Shown: one piece after another, positions 48,408 to 57,515 of the stretch | Layout: each line of letters opens with the position of its first letter | Numbering within the stretch: position 1 is the stretch's first letter | From: Stentor roeselii | Taxonomy: Eukaryota; Ciliophora; Heterotrichea; Heterotrichida; Stentoridae | DNA length: 64,000 nt | Assembly (NCBI GenBank): GCA_006503475.1 | Contig: RSEH01000239.1 | Span: 1 to 64,000, forward strand | Reading direction: 5' to 3' | Translations under genes and position numbers: made by a program | Notes under the pieces: model-generated | Database searches by the model: none | Seen by the model: the letters and a program-made list of their open reading frames with translations, nothing else | Told to the model about the DNA's origin: nothing

Positions 48408-48953
48408 ATGAAATCCAAGAAATCACTGTCAGCCAATTCTTTTTTGATAAAAATTTACGAAATTTTGACTAACTCTGAATTCCAACAAACAATCAGATGG
48501 ACTGAGCAGGGCAAGTCCTTCGAAATAATCAACTTTCAGAGTTTCGTGAATGACATCTTGCCTCAGTACTTCAAGCACAAAAACTTCTCGAGTTTCATCC
48601 GACAACTCAACATGTACGACTTTCACAAAGTCCCAGGGGAAAGCTACATATTCAGCCATCCACTTTTTGTTGAAGGCAGCCCTGAAAGTCTTTCGAAGAT
48701 CAAAAGAAAAAACTCGACTGTCAAGCCAGAGAAAAGCCCGGATGATGAAATTGTGATCAAAATCAGGAAACTTAGGGAAAATAACGAAATACTTGAAAAT
48801 ACGGTTGAGAAACTTGAAAATATGTATAATGAAGTTACTAGCTTCAATCAGGTCTTGATCAGTCATTTGTTGAAATGTCAGGATCGAGAACAGCATTTAC
48901 AGGAAGTGCTGAGATTGTCGATGAACTACTTGAAAGTCAATAAAATGAGTTGA
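48408..48953 (+). CDS. HSF-type DNA-binding transcription factor (short)
   Basis: 181 residues. The HSF DNA-binding domain fills residues about 10-105: FLIKIYEILTNSEFQQTIRW, then FVNDILPQYFKHKNFSSFIR, QLNMYDFHKV and YIFSHPLFVEGSPESL. A heptad coiled coil follows (about 122-175; IRKLRENNEILENTVEKLEN), matching the HSF trimerisation region. No clear activation domain is present, so the protein is short compared with canonical HSF1 and may act as a repressor or need a partner. Start context TATAAAATG; the stop is TGA. Confidence 0.95.
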   Translation: MKSKKSLSANSFLIKIYEILTNSEFQQTIRWTEQGKSFEIINFQSFVNDILPQYFKHKNFSSFIRQLNMYDFHKVPGESYIFSHPLFVEGSPESLSKIKRKNSTVKPEKSPDDEIVIKIRKLRENNEILENTVEKLENMYNEVTSFNQVLISHLLKCQDREQHLQEVLRLSMNYLKVNKMS

Positions 48954-49058
48954 TTAAGTTTAATGTAATAAACTTCAGAATTTTTTTTAAGGATTGAGAG
49001 GTTAAGGATTGGAAATGTTTTGGAATTGGAAAATGATGCATTTTTAACTAGTTTTTAA

Positions 49059-51689
49059 TCATTTGCCGTTATTTTGAAGCCTCTCCATGTGCAGAGTTCT
49101 TTTAGTTAGGGTATTTCGCAGGGTTTGGACATTACCTGCTGCACAGTTAAGGGAAAGGATGAGGTTTTTGTAGTCGAGGTTTTCTAGAATTTCGTATGTA
49201 TGAAGACCATGCTTTTTTATTGTTTCCAACTCGTCAATGTAAGTGCCTTGTGAGTCTTGAGTCTCTGCTTCAACTTTAGCTCCTCTGCTCCTGCACTTAT
49301 TAAAAATTCCAGAGTAAAAATAAATCATGACCGCAAAAAAAATAGTAAGAAAAATAACAAAAGAATGAACAGCTCCAGGTATACTAATAATCCTATTAGA
49401 AATACCATTCTTCCTCACATAAACATCTCCATCCTTCTCATAAACCTTAGTAGGAAAGATATCCTCACATCCAAACATATAAATCCCAAAGCTGCAATGC
49501 ATAATAATAATAAAAGGAATAAATTTTATAGCTGCATCATTCAAATGATAAGAGAGCAGCGGAGGTTTTTTATAATGTCTCAACACAAGATACTTATCAG
49601 TCCAGTACAAGCAAAAAAGCGCGACCATTGTGACGATATTCAAAAAAGGCATCGCACTTGAGTAGAGATAACTTGTGAAGACCAGGTTCAGCACTTGAGA
49701 GTTCCGACAAGCTAAGTCAAACTGAGGACCAGCAAAGACCGTGTTAAGCTCTGACTGAGTTTTGTATCGTTTATAGCAAAGTCTTCTTTTACATATCCAA
49801 AAAGGGTATAAAGTAAGAAAAGTTAAAATGTGAGGCGAAATCACGCAGATCAATATAGTGAAAATAATTGACTCTCCTATATTTATATACCATTCCCTTG
49901 TGAAATCAGCGTATTTCCCTGTAAATATATCACTAGACCCAGGGATTTTGTAAATTGCGGAAATCCTGCTGAAATTTGCATTGACTATCAGAATAATCAA
50001 AGCAGTGTTGATGAAAATAGCGAAAAAGACCTTTATCATGATGTTGTGTTCTTCTTTAGTTTTATTTGATACCCTTTCAAATCTGCTGAGTTTTTTGAAA
50101 ATCATTCTCAAGATGAAGTTGATGAAAATTATTCCGCAGGCTGAAAAGAACTTCAGGACTAGAGAAGTTGTTATTTTTGTCATGAAGTAGCTGCAGTAAG
50201 AGCCTAGGTCTTTGTCTTCGACGATGTCAGTCCATTCTTGGTACTTGCAAAAACAGTAGGATTCGTCTTGTGACTTGTAGTGTTCTTTGGCAAAGGAAAG
50301 ACTTGCGTTTGTATCGATTTTCTTTACTTTTAAGCAGTAGTTGTCACTTGGAAGAGTGGTCTCGTAGGTTTTGATCACGTAGACTAGAACTGTTGAACCT
50401 ACTAATACTGCAAGTGCTAAAATAAATGATAAACTTTTTCTCCATCTTCTTTCACATCTTGTGATTTCGAGGTTTTCCCAGAGGATGTTGGAAGGTTCTG
50501 TTGTTTGCTTTACTTTTAGAGGAATTTCACCTTTGAAGAGCCTTTCGATTTCAATTCGCCTTTTTTTGCAACAGACTGACCTGGCAGCACATCCTTCAAG
50601 ACACAATTTCTTATTTTCCAGCTTATTAAAAATCAAATAAGCTCTATTCACCGGAAGTTTTTCATGTAAAATATCTCCACTTTTACATCGAATATGCATT
50701 TCAGTATCAAACCTGCAAATTTTTTCCTCTAAATTTTTAATTGTCTTGGTATTAGTATACCCAAGAGCAGGGGCAATAATTCTTTCATATCCAAGTTTAT
50801 TGCTAATCTGAGCCCTTTCTCGATAGTCATTAAGCATCCCAAAGTATTTCCTCGCAAGATAAACTTCAACAACTTCTCCAAACTGTTCAAAATGTTCTTT
50901 AATCTGTTCAGTCCCCAAAGTATTTTCAGGTATTCCTTTAATTTCAATAGCATAGTCCGCAGCAGTGACGTTATTTTTAAAGTTTTCAGCTACAGTTCTC
51001 TTAGAAATATAAAAATACCTGACGAAAAAGAAAGCAAAGCATAAAGCGCCAATAGAATCAGCGATTGCCATTACGATTCTATTCTGACTGATAAGTTTTA
51101 AGTCATTTTCAGCGTCGTTTAAGGTTTTCAGCGAGATTTGCTTCTGATTGGCTACAGTCCAATAAGACCATTCTTGTTTCGCTGCACCTCTGACTAGTCC
51201 TCCGCCTTGTGAATTCTGGTAAATAGGCCAAGCGGAGAGCAATGAAATGAGGATGAATAAAAAGCCCATTTGCTTGATAAACACGAAGTAAAGCTCGAGG
51301 CCGGCTCCGTATTCTCCAAGCATGCTGGTGGTTGTTGAGAACACTGAATATAGCTGATATTTCCCATCAACTAATCTTCTTAGTGTGTTTTCGTTGCGAT
51401 ATTCTTCAGCTTTTTCTAAATCAGCTAGAGTTACTATTTCTTCTATTCTCAATGTACTTGAACTGCTTTTAGAAAGCCTTCCTTTCGACGATGCGAGGTT
51501 TTCACTGTCGTCACTGTTGTCACTTCCCTCACTGTTGTCGCTTTCACTTCCTTCGCTGTTGTCACTGTCAGGGTCATTTGAATTTGTGGTGTGCATGGGA
51601 AAACTGCGATTTTTTTCCAAGTCTTCAACTTTTAGATCTGAAACTTTCGCATCTACTGCGAGAGTCTGACGAGGTGGGGCAGGGTTCAT
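49059..51689 (-). CDS. OSCA/TMEM63-like multi-pass membrane channel
   Basis: 876 residues. Residues 1-100 are acidic, with the repeat SDNSEGS. About ten membrane segments follow (LFILISLLSAWPIYQN, then IGALCFAFFFVRYFYI, SFILALAVLVGSTVLVYVI, FFSACGIIFINFILRMIF and IIFTILICVISPHILTFL). Between the second and third lies a cytosolic domain with an RRM-like start (YAIEIKGIPENTLGTEQIKE) and a cysteine cluster, ending in ILWENLEI before the next helix, as in the OSCA/CSC1/TMEM63 family of mechanically gated channels. Anoctamins are the main alternative. The gene for a 7TM receptor lies 15 nt upstream on the same strand. Confidence 0.6.
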   Translation of the reverse strand: MNPAPPRQTLAVDAKVSDLKVEDLEKNRSFPMHTTNSNDPDSDNSEGSESDNSEGSDNSDDSENLASSKGRLSKSSSSTLRIEEIVTLADLEKAEEYRNENTLRRLVDGKYQLYSVFSTTTSMLGEYGAGLELYFVFIKQMGFLFILISLLSAWPIYQNSQGGGLVRGAAKQEWSYWTVANQKQISLKTLNDAENDLKLISQNRIVMAIADSIGALCFAFFFVRYFYISKRTVAENFKNNVTAADYAIEIKGIPENTLGTEQIKEHFEQFGEVVEVYLARKYFGMLNDYRERAQISNKLGYERIIAPALGYTNTKTIKNLEEKICRFDTEMHIRCKSGDILHEKLPVNRAYLIFNKLENKKLCLEGCAARSVCCKKRRIEIERLFKGEIPLKVKQTTEPSNILWENLEITRCERRWRKSLSFILALAVLVGSTVLVYVIKTYETTLPSDNYCLKVKKIDTNASLSFAKEHYKSQDESYCFCKYQEWTDIVEDKDLGSYCSYFMTKITTSLVLKFFSACGIIFINFILRMIFKKLSRFERVSNKTKEEHNIMIKVFFAIFINTALIILIVNANFSRISAIYKIPGSSDIFTGKYADFTREWYINIGESIIFTILICVISPHILTFLTLYPFWICKRRLCYKRYKTQSELNTVFAGPQFDLACRNSQVLNLVFTSYLYSSAMPFLNIVTMVALFCLYWTDKYLVLRHYKKPPLLSYHLNDAAIKFIPFIIIMHCSFGIYMFGCEDIFPTKVYEKDGDVYVRKNGISNRIISIPGAVHSFVIFLTIFFAVMIYFYSGIFNKCRSRGAKVEAETQDSQGTYIDELETIKKHGLHTYEILENLDYKNLILSLNCAAGNVQTLRNTLTKRTLHMERLQNNGK

Positions 51690-51704
51690 ATATAATTATT
51701 GTTA

Positions 51705-52544
51705 TTAAAGCGTCATATCTGAAGGGTTGACTGAGGATTCCAGGAAAACTGTTGAGTTTTCTTGCTGGACTTTTGATTTTTTCGCAGGGTTTGAAAAGAT
51801 TTTGAATAAAAAACACATGAAATAGCCGTAGCCTAACAATGGGAAAGATATCAATGCAAGGATATCAATTAACAGGGAAGTCCCTGAAGTCCAATAGTAA
51901 CCAGTCGTGATTCCAAATGCAAGACTGAAGATATTTAAACACCAGGCATAAACCTTGAACATATGAAAATCTCTTTGTTTTGATTCGAACTCTTCAGGGA
52001 AGTACCCAGATTTAAACGTATTCAAATAGTGACTGGTCTTTAACGAGAGACTTCCAGTGAAAAAAAAACTAAAAATCAAAGGAAAGTAATTCGAAATGAT
52101 TGCGAGAAAGATTCCTGAATTAGAAGGGCTTATAAAGCAATAGTTCCCTACTCGTGAATAGGCCTGGCTTGAGTACTGCACTCCTGAGACCAGCCCTGGA
52201 AGAGCGTAACTGAGCAGGGCGAAGTATTTGAAAGATAATTCAAGCTCATACTCGATATGAACGTTCAAACAGTAAAAAATCACTCCAGAAAACGTTAACA
52301 CTGATAGTCTACCCCAGTTCAATAGACCTGCTTGAACCTGACACCCGAAGTCATCACCAGGGTCAACACAAAAACCTGCTGAAATAATCAAAATCGAACC
52401 ACAACTTAAAACTAAAATCCTGTAGTGATAGTTTTCTTTAAGCCTCGTGAAAACAATCAACAAGCTCATCAAAACCGCACAAAAAATACTAAAAATCGCA
52501 AAACAAAAGGTAATAAGAAAAAATGACCTAAAATACTCTCCCAT
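51705..52544 (-). CDS. Seven-transmembrane receptor, cAMP-receptor-like
   Basis: 279 residues with seven hydrophobic segments (FFLITFCFAIFSIFCAVLMS, YRILVLSCGSILIISAGF, GLLNWGRLSVLTFSGVIFYC, YFALLSYALPGLV, IFLAIISNYFPLIFSFFF, MFKVYAWCLNIFSLAFGI and LIDILALISFPLLGYGYF). GCQVQAGLLNWG at the start of the third segment recalls the cysteine motif of slime-mould cAR and related GPCRs. The C-tail is short and Ser-rich. Start context TATAAATG. It probably signals through G proteins, which is inferred. Its stop lies 15 nt from the next start (channel gene at 51689), another very tight same-strand pair. Confidence 0.75.
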   Translation of the reverse strand: MGEYFRSFFLITFCFAIFSIFCAVLMSLLIVFTRLKENYHYRILVLSCGSILIISAGFCVDPGDDFGCQVQAGLLNWGRLSVLTFSGVIFYCLNVHIEYELELSFKYFALLSYALPGLVSGVQYSSQAYSRVGNYCFISPSNSGIFLAIISNYFPLIFSFFFTGSLSLKTSHYLNTFKSGYFPEEFESKQRDFHMFKVYAWCLNIFSLAFGITTGYYWTSGTSLLIDILALISFPLLGYGYFMCFLFKIFSNPAKKSKVQQENSTVFLESSVNPSDMTL

Positions 52545-52668
52545 TTATATCTAAAAGTCCTTTGAAACCACCTTCTTCCAACTTCCTAAAATCAAAACTT
52601 TCAAATCACAATAAAAAGATTTTCAAGTTTTTCCACAAGGCGAATAAATACAGAATAATAATCTTGAA

Positions 52669-53935
52669 ATGTGGTACTCAGATATCTCCAGAAGTGAACT
52701 ACAGGAACTCGCCCTTAAAGGTCAAATGAAGAACCGACTTGTTACCTGGCGAATCATGTTAGGCATCTTATCAGGTCCCTTAGAAGAGAAGATCAATCAA
52801 TGCAAATCGCTACGATCACAGTACCAGTCCTTAAAACACGAGTTGGAGCCAAGCACAGCTGAAAACTTGCCTCCTGAAGTATTCAACCCTTTATCTCAAG
52901 ACACCAAAGTACTTTTTAATCAGGAACCCTTGGTACAAGCATTTCAAGAACCAAGACGTGAGGAAGACAATTCGACTTGACGTTGACCGAACTTTTCAGA
53001 AGGTCAGCTTTTTTCATCTGGACTCGACGAAAAAGGTTCTGGAAAACGTGTTGTTTGTTTGGAGCATGTCTCATTCTCTTGGCTATCGACAAGGAATGAA
53101 TGAAATCGTGGCCGTCATTGTTTTTCACGGGCTGAATGAAGAAGAAACAGAAGACGGACTTGCTGACTGGACTTGCATCGAGGCGGACTCTTACTGGGTA
53201 TTCGAAAAAATCATGAAACTGGGACTTACTGACATTTATTCAACAAATGACTACTTCAAGCATAGGACTGATAGTTTTGCAGAAATTCCTACTTTAGACA
53301 GAAGTCATGAAGAAGAAGTCTCGTCAAGTATCAGGAAGTGTCATTATATCTTTCATAGAATTCTTTCAAGGGTTGACCCGGAACTCTTTGCACATATTCA
53401 CAAACATAAATACGAGCCTCAGCTTTATTTGTTGAGATGGCTCAGGTGCATGCTTTGCAGAGAGTTTCAATTAAATCAAATTGCTGAGATTTGGGATGTT
53501 ATGTTGTCAAATGTTGATGAATCTACCTCTTTAGTTGAAATTTTGAATTATTTCTGCACTTCTTTGCTTTGTGTCAATCGATCGTCTTGTATTTTTTATT
53601 TAGTGCTTGAAAAGTCAGGGTCTTCACTTTTGCAGTTTTTGATGAAACCTTTTTCATTGATTTCGATGACAGAGTTTATTGAAAAGGCAGTGTTTTTTGT
53701 TCAGTCGAAACCGGATAAGAACTTGACTTTTGGCGTGAATGAGAAAGAAGAACCTGGAATTCTTCAGAAGGTTTTAAGTCTTTTCACTGAAAAACCTGTT
53801 GGACATGAAAAGAATCAACTGAGTGTCAGCAGTGAAAAAAGCATCTTGGCTAAAGCGAAGAAAAGTCAACTTGAAGAAGCTTTGATCAACGTCGACGAAG
53901 TGATCAACATTGTAAATCAAACTATTGAGAAGTAA
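52669..53935 (+). CDS. TBC-domain Rab GTPase-activating protein (one 16-nt intron)
   Basis: 416 residues from two exons (52669-52932 and 52949-53935). Without removing the 16-nt intron the frame ends at 52980. Removing it joins NQEPL to NQDVRKTIRLDVDRTF, giving the TBC motif IxxDxxR with the catalytic Arg finger at residue 102. The Gln finger follows as YRQGMNE (134-140), which is the form found in TBC1D5-like proteins. Both catalytic residues are present, so Rab-GAP activity is likely. The C-terminal 80 residues are charged and probably disordered. It is divergent from the 7TM receptor gene (124 nt between starts). Confidence 0.93.
52933..52948 (+). other. 16-nt spliceosomal intron
   Basis: GTACAAGCATTTCAAG has GT...AG ends. 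Removing it restores the conserved IxxDxxR motif of the TBC domain and the frame. Introns of 15-16 nt are the known Stentor type. Confidence 0.93.
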
Positions 53936-54039
53936 GAGTTATCCAGACAAGTCATCGATGAAGACCACCTCAACAAAGCTGCTCGAGTATTGAGAAAAAC
54001 TTTGGTAATTCTATATAAATATCATGAGAAATCGGATAA

Positions 54040-55116
54040 TTAAAGCAATTTGCAGTTAAAACAGTCTCGGTCTGAATACATTTCAGTCTTCTTTTTCGCT
54101 GGTTCTTGATAAACATTTTCTAACTGGGTGGTGAAAACTTCGTATAACAACAGCACTGGAAGACTTTGGTTGTCATGCATCATTCTGAGGATGTTTTCAA
54201 ATCGAGTTATTTTCTTTATCACATTGTCATCCACCTGGTACCACGCGTTTTCTTCCACCTCGTAAAAAAACCCACAGTAATGACTATACTGGAAACAAAC
54301 AATTCCTCTAAAGATAAACTTTTCGTTTATTTCTTGACCGTCTTCAGCGAAGAAAATCGCTTTCGAGTAGAGAAACTCATTCAAACATCTTAAAAGGACA
54401 TTCGCGAAAGATAGTCTTGAAGGGTCCCAAATGATTGAAATTCCCCAAACTTTAGGAGTCGTCACCCATCTTTTAACTGGCTGGATCTCTTTCAAGCAAT
54501 CTTCACATTTTCGCAGATTTGGGGCGAAACTCATGCTGTATCCAAGGATTTCATTGAAATCTACAAATTTTCCTGGTTTTGATAGAACTTGATAAGCCTT
54601 TTCGAGGTCTCGAGAATAAATTCTTAGTAAGAAGTCGGATTGGATCTCGCTTATTTCAAACTTTTTGCAACATGACCTATTTATCAAGAACCTTTCTTCG
54701 AGGATCTGGAAACCAAAGAACTTGTGGGTTATGCACATGTTTTGACAACTTGTTTCGGTGTTTTGGATACTTTCTGAGTGTAGGACTTGAAGGATTTGCT
54801 CGAAGGCTTCTACTGCACAGCCCATTTCTAGTTCTTGGAATTCAGAGGATGATGGAAGAAGGGTTGTTAATGCATTTCGAAGGTTTGTTGTGGAAAAGTT
54901 GGATATTTCTGAGTATGCCATTTGGGTGAATAAGTTCTATTTGAGTCTTACAGAAATTTCGCATGTCAAGCAACTTATCTGATTTAAATGTGTATGTGTA
55001 TTGGACATTATGTAGTTTCTTGCTTCTTTTACTGTCCACAACAGCTGAACTATTACATTAATGAAACAACTATTTTCACCCTTGTTTAGTAGGCCTTTAA
55101 ACTTCATTGAATCCAT
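54040..55116 (-). CDS. USP53/54-type ubiquitin-specific protease (one 15-nt intron)
   Basis: 353 residues from exons 55116-54952 and 54936-54040. The first exon supplies the Cys box KGLLNKGENSCFINVIVQLLW with Cys17, matching the GQNSCFLNSA..VLW form of USP53/54; an in-frame stop lies just before the start ATG. Next come SNFSTTNLRNAL and AVEAFEQILQVLH (as in NLRHAL and AAECFE..L..IH of that family), the zinc-type pairs CEDC, and the His box SHYCGFFYE (His274) with DD at 291-292. The catalytic Cys and His are both present, so deubiquitinase activity is possible. It is a minimal catalytic domain without the long tails of the animal proteins. Without the intron the gene would look like a dead Cys-less fragment starting at 54921. 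Confidence 0.88.
54937..54951 (-). other. 15-nt spliceosomal intron
   Basis: On the minus strand the sequence is GTAAGACTCAAATAG, which holds an in-frame TAG. Removing it joins the Cys-box exon to the rest of the USP domain (CEIS to NLFTQM). GTAAG at the 5' end and TAG at the 3' end fit heterotrich tiny introns. Confidence 0.88.
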
Positions 55117-55269
55117 AATTTATGATAAATAGGTAATTTAAAGTATTTGATAGCATTCTAATATAAAAGAATTGATCATGACAGATAAACTCAAAGTTTT
55201 TAGGATAATAATATAAGCTTAGATTTATAAATAGCTAAAATAATCTAATGAGTTCTCAGGGGATGTATT

Positions 55270-56213
55270 GTTAAATATAAAAACTCTTGTAGATGTGAAA
55301 AGTTTCATGAAGTAATGTAAGTAATCTTAAAGCCATTCCTTCTAATGATTTTTCTTGATAATTTTTATGCACAAAAACATATCCTTCATTAGAATATCCA
55401 TGAGCAAGGTTGATCATAAACCATTTGAACTCCTTCTTCATGACTCTTAAACAGACTATTTTCTCTTCTTAAAGTATTATCAATAAAAACATCAATAGCC
55501 TCCTTTATTACAATATAGAATAGTTCTAAGTTGCATTGTGGAATTTTCGAAGGTGCGCAGATGCTCAAGTTGTCGAGTAAAATTATAAACGGAAGTTGAG
55601 TAATATCTGATTTATTTAAATCATTTAAAAATAATTCCTTGATAGAATCTTGCATTCTGGCCTCATTGAGAAATCGAATAATATTTCATACTTAACTAAA
55701 ACACCATCAAGGTATTTTGATAAATGCTGAAGCATTTGAACTTAAAGTGTTCAAGAACTTTTGCATTTTCAGTTAGAGCTAGGTAGTTGATAATATTGTA
55801 AAATTATCTTCATAAAGTAACCTCCAATGCTTAGACAGTATATTTTTTATATCATCAGATTTAAAATAGTTAATTTGATTCAATAGTTCATTAGCTTATG
55901 AAGCAACATTTTCACAAAAGTTCATTCATCAAAATTTTTCGCTTGATAGCTGATAAATGTGAAGTAGATTTAAATATTTCTTTTAGATATAATTGTTGTT
56001 TTAATCAAATAAATAAGATGATCGAGTCCTGAAACATTCAAATGATCCATCCCATTCATTGTTGAAAAATTCTTTTTTCAAGTAAGGAAAGTGGTATGGA
56101 TTGATATCGAATTCATTGAATAATTCATGACATTGCTCTAGAGTTGGTCTTGAGTAAGATTTGGTAAAATTGAAAGTTGTTTTTTTAAAAGAGAAATTTA
56201 TAAAGGATTCCAT
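55270..56213 (-). pseudogene. Decayed gene of unknown family with an HETFH motif
   Basis: A start in ATAAATGG context (56213) opens 70 codons (MESFINFSFKKTTFNF...), then stops. Further along the same strand are open pieces in different frames: ANELLNQINYFKSDD, the 88 codons at 55655-55389 (IKELFLNDLNKSDITQLPFI), and a final piece ending ALRLLTLLHETFHIYKSFYI. The pieces are spaced as parts of one protein of about 300 residues. No 15-16-nt intron joins them, so I call it decayed. HETFH could be a metallopeptidase zinc motif, but no family is recognised. Confidence 0.5.
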
Positions 56214-57515
56214 TTATGAAAGTAAGAAAAAGTTCAACTATATATCTCTTAATAAAACAATCCTTTTAATTTACAAAACACTCTTAAGGTTTATTTCTCA
56301 GTACTGATTAAATTTATATCGAGGAATGAAACTAGATTTGACTTTAATAATACAATTATTAGGATTATTTACTAGTTGATTGAAGTAATTTTCTATTAGA
56401 ATGATTTAATAATTAAATTTATGCAGATTAGTATACTGAAACTATATAAAAGAGTCTGATATATATGGAAATAAGGATTTAGTAGAAAGGATCTATGTTA
56501 ACATTTAAGATCATATTAAAATCTAAAAAATAAATTTCAAGATATTCAATAGGTTCAATATCGTTTGAATATTTAATAAGATTTAACAGCTTTTTATGAA
56601 TATAAACGAGATATGTTTGATAGATTTAATTTATGGTGTATATTTAGTGTATAAGCAAAGTTAATTTTTCTCAGATTATTGTGATTTCAATATTTCTTTG
56701 ATATAAAATGTAATAATTTTAAAGGAACATAGCTGATTTTAATTATTTCAGTTATTAGTCATTTCTTTGTATCAAAGGTTTTGAAATTATTATGAAGACT
56801 GGAAAGCTTTAGTAAATCTTTTTTTAAACAAAAAATATATGAAATAATAATTGATGTTTTCCTTTTATAGGTACATGGGAAGAATTATAGTAACTAATCT
56901 AAGATTTTTTTTGATTTAGCTATTTTTCTTGTTTTATTTTTTACTTTATTTATGAACCGATTCTAGCTAAAAGTGGAATTACTTTTGGATATTAGAAAAC
57001 TTGAAAATTCTAAGGTTATTTGTAAATTGTTGCTTTTTACTGAGTTTTAGGCTCTATAACTAAGTATTCTTATAATCCTCCGATGATTCAAATCTTTCAC
57101 AACATCCAAATTTCGCTATTAAAACCAATTAATAATCTCTTTCCAAGCTTTATTCTCCAGTCTTCTCCAAATTTTAAGTTTCCTCGAGCCATGATTAAAC
57201 AACTCATCAAAGTCTATAATCTCACCCTATATAATTCAGGTATTTTGGATAACCTGGAGAGCCACTTATTTGAATCAAGAAAGAAATGAAGAACTGAAGT
57301 ATGCTTCGATGATTAGTTATTGATTCAAGTCTAGAATATTAGAAAGCATAATTTTTCTGGTACTCGGTGAATCAATAAGCCTACCTCATAAATAAATCAA
57401 ATTTATTAGCCTGGCCCTGAAATAGTATGAAAAGATTTGATGCAAAGTGGATTTGAGCAATTTTGATAAAACTTTAGATTAGGTAGGTAATAGGCTTTGG
57501 AAATAGTGGCTATAA
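56214..57515. other. AT-rich spacer
   Basis: About 1.3 kb. A 68-codon open stretch at 57083-57289 (plus strand) has no recognisable features and I do not call it. The 3' end of the spacer carries the TATAAATG of the next gene. Confidence 0.5.

Noticed and set aside
54040-54921. Inactive, Cys-less USP starting at the Met at 54921
   Set aside because: A 15-nt intron and an upstream exon supply the Cys box in good agreement with the USP53/54 family.
57083-57289. Small gene of 68 codons upstream of the kinase
   Set aside because: No conserved features, and open frames of this size occur by chance. It is not supported.
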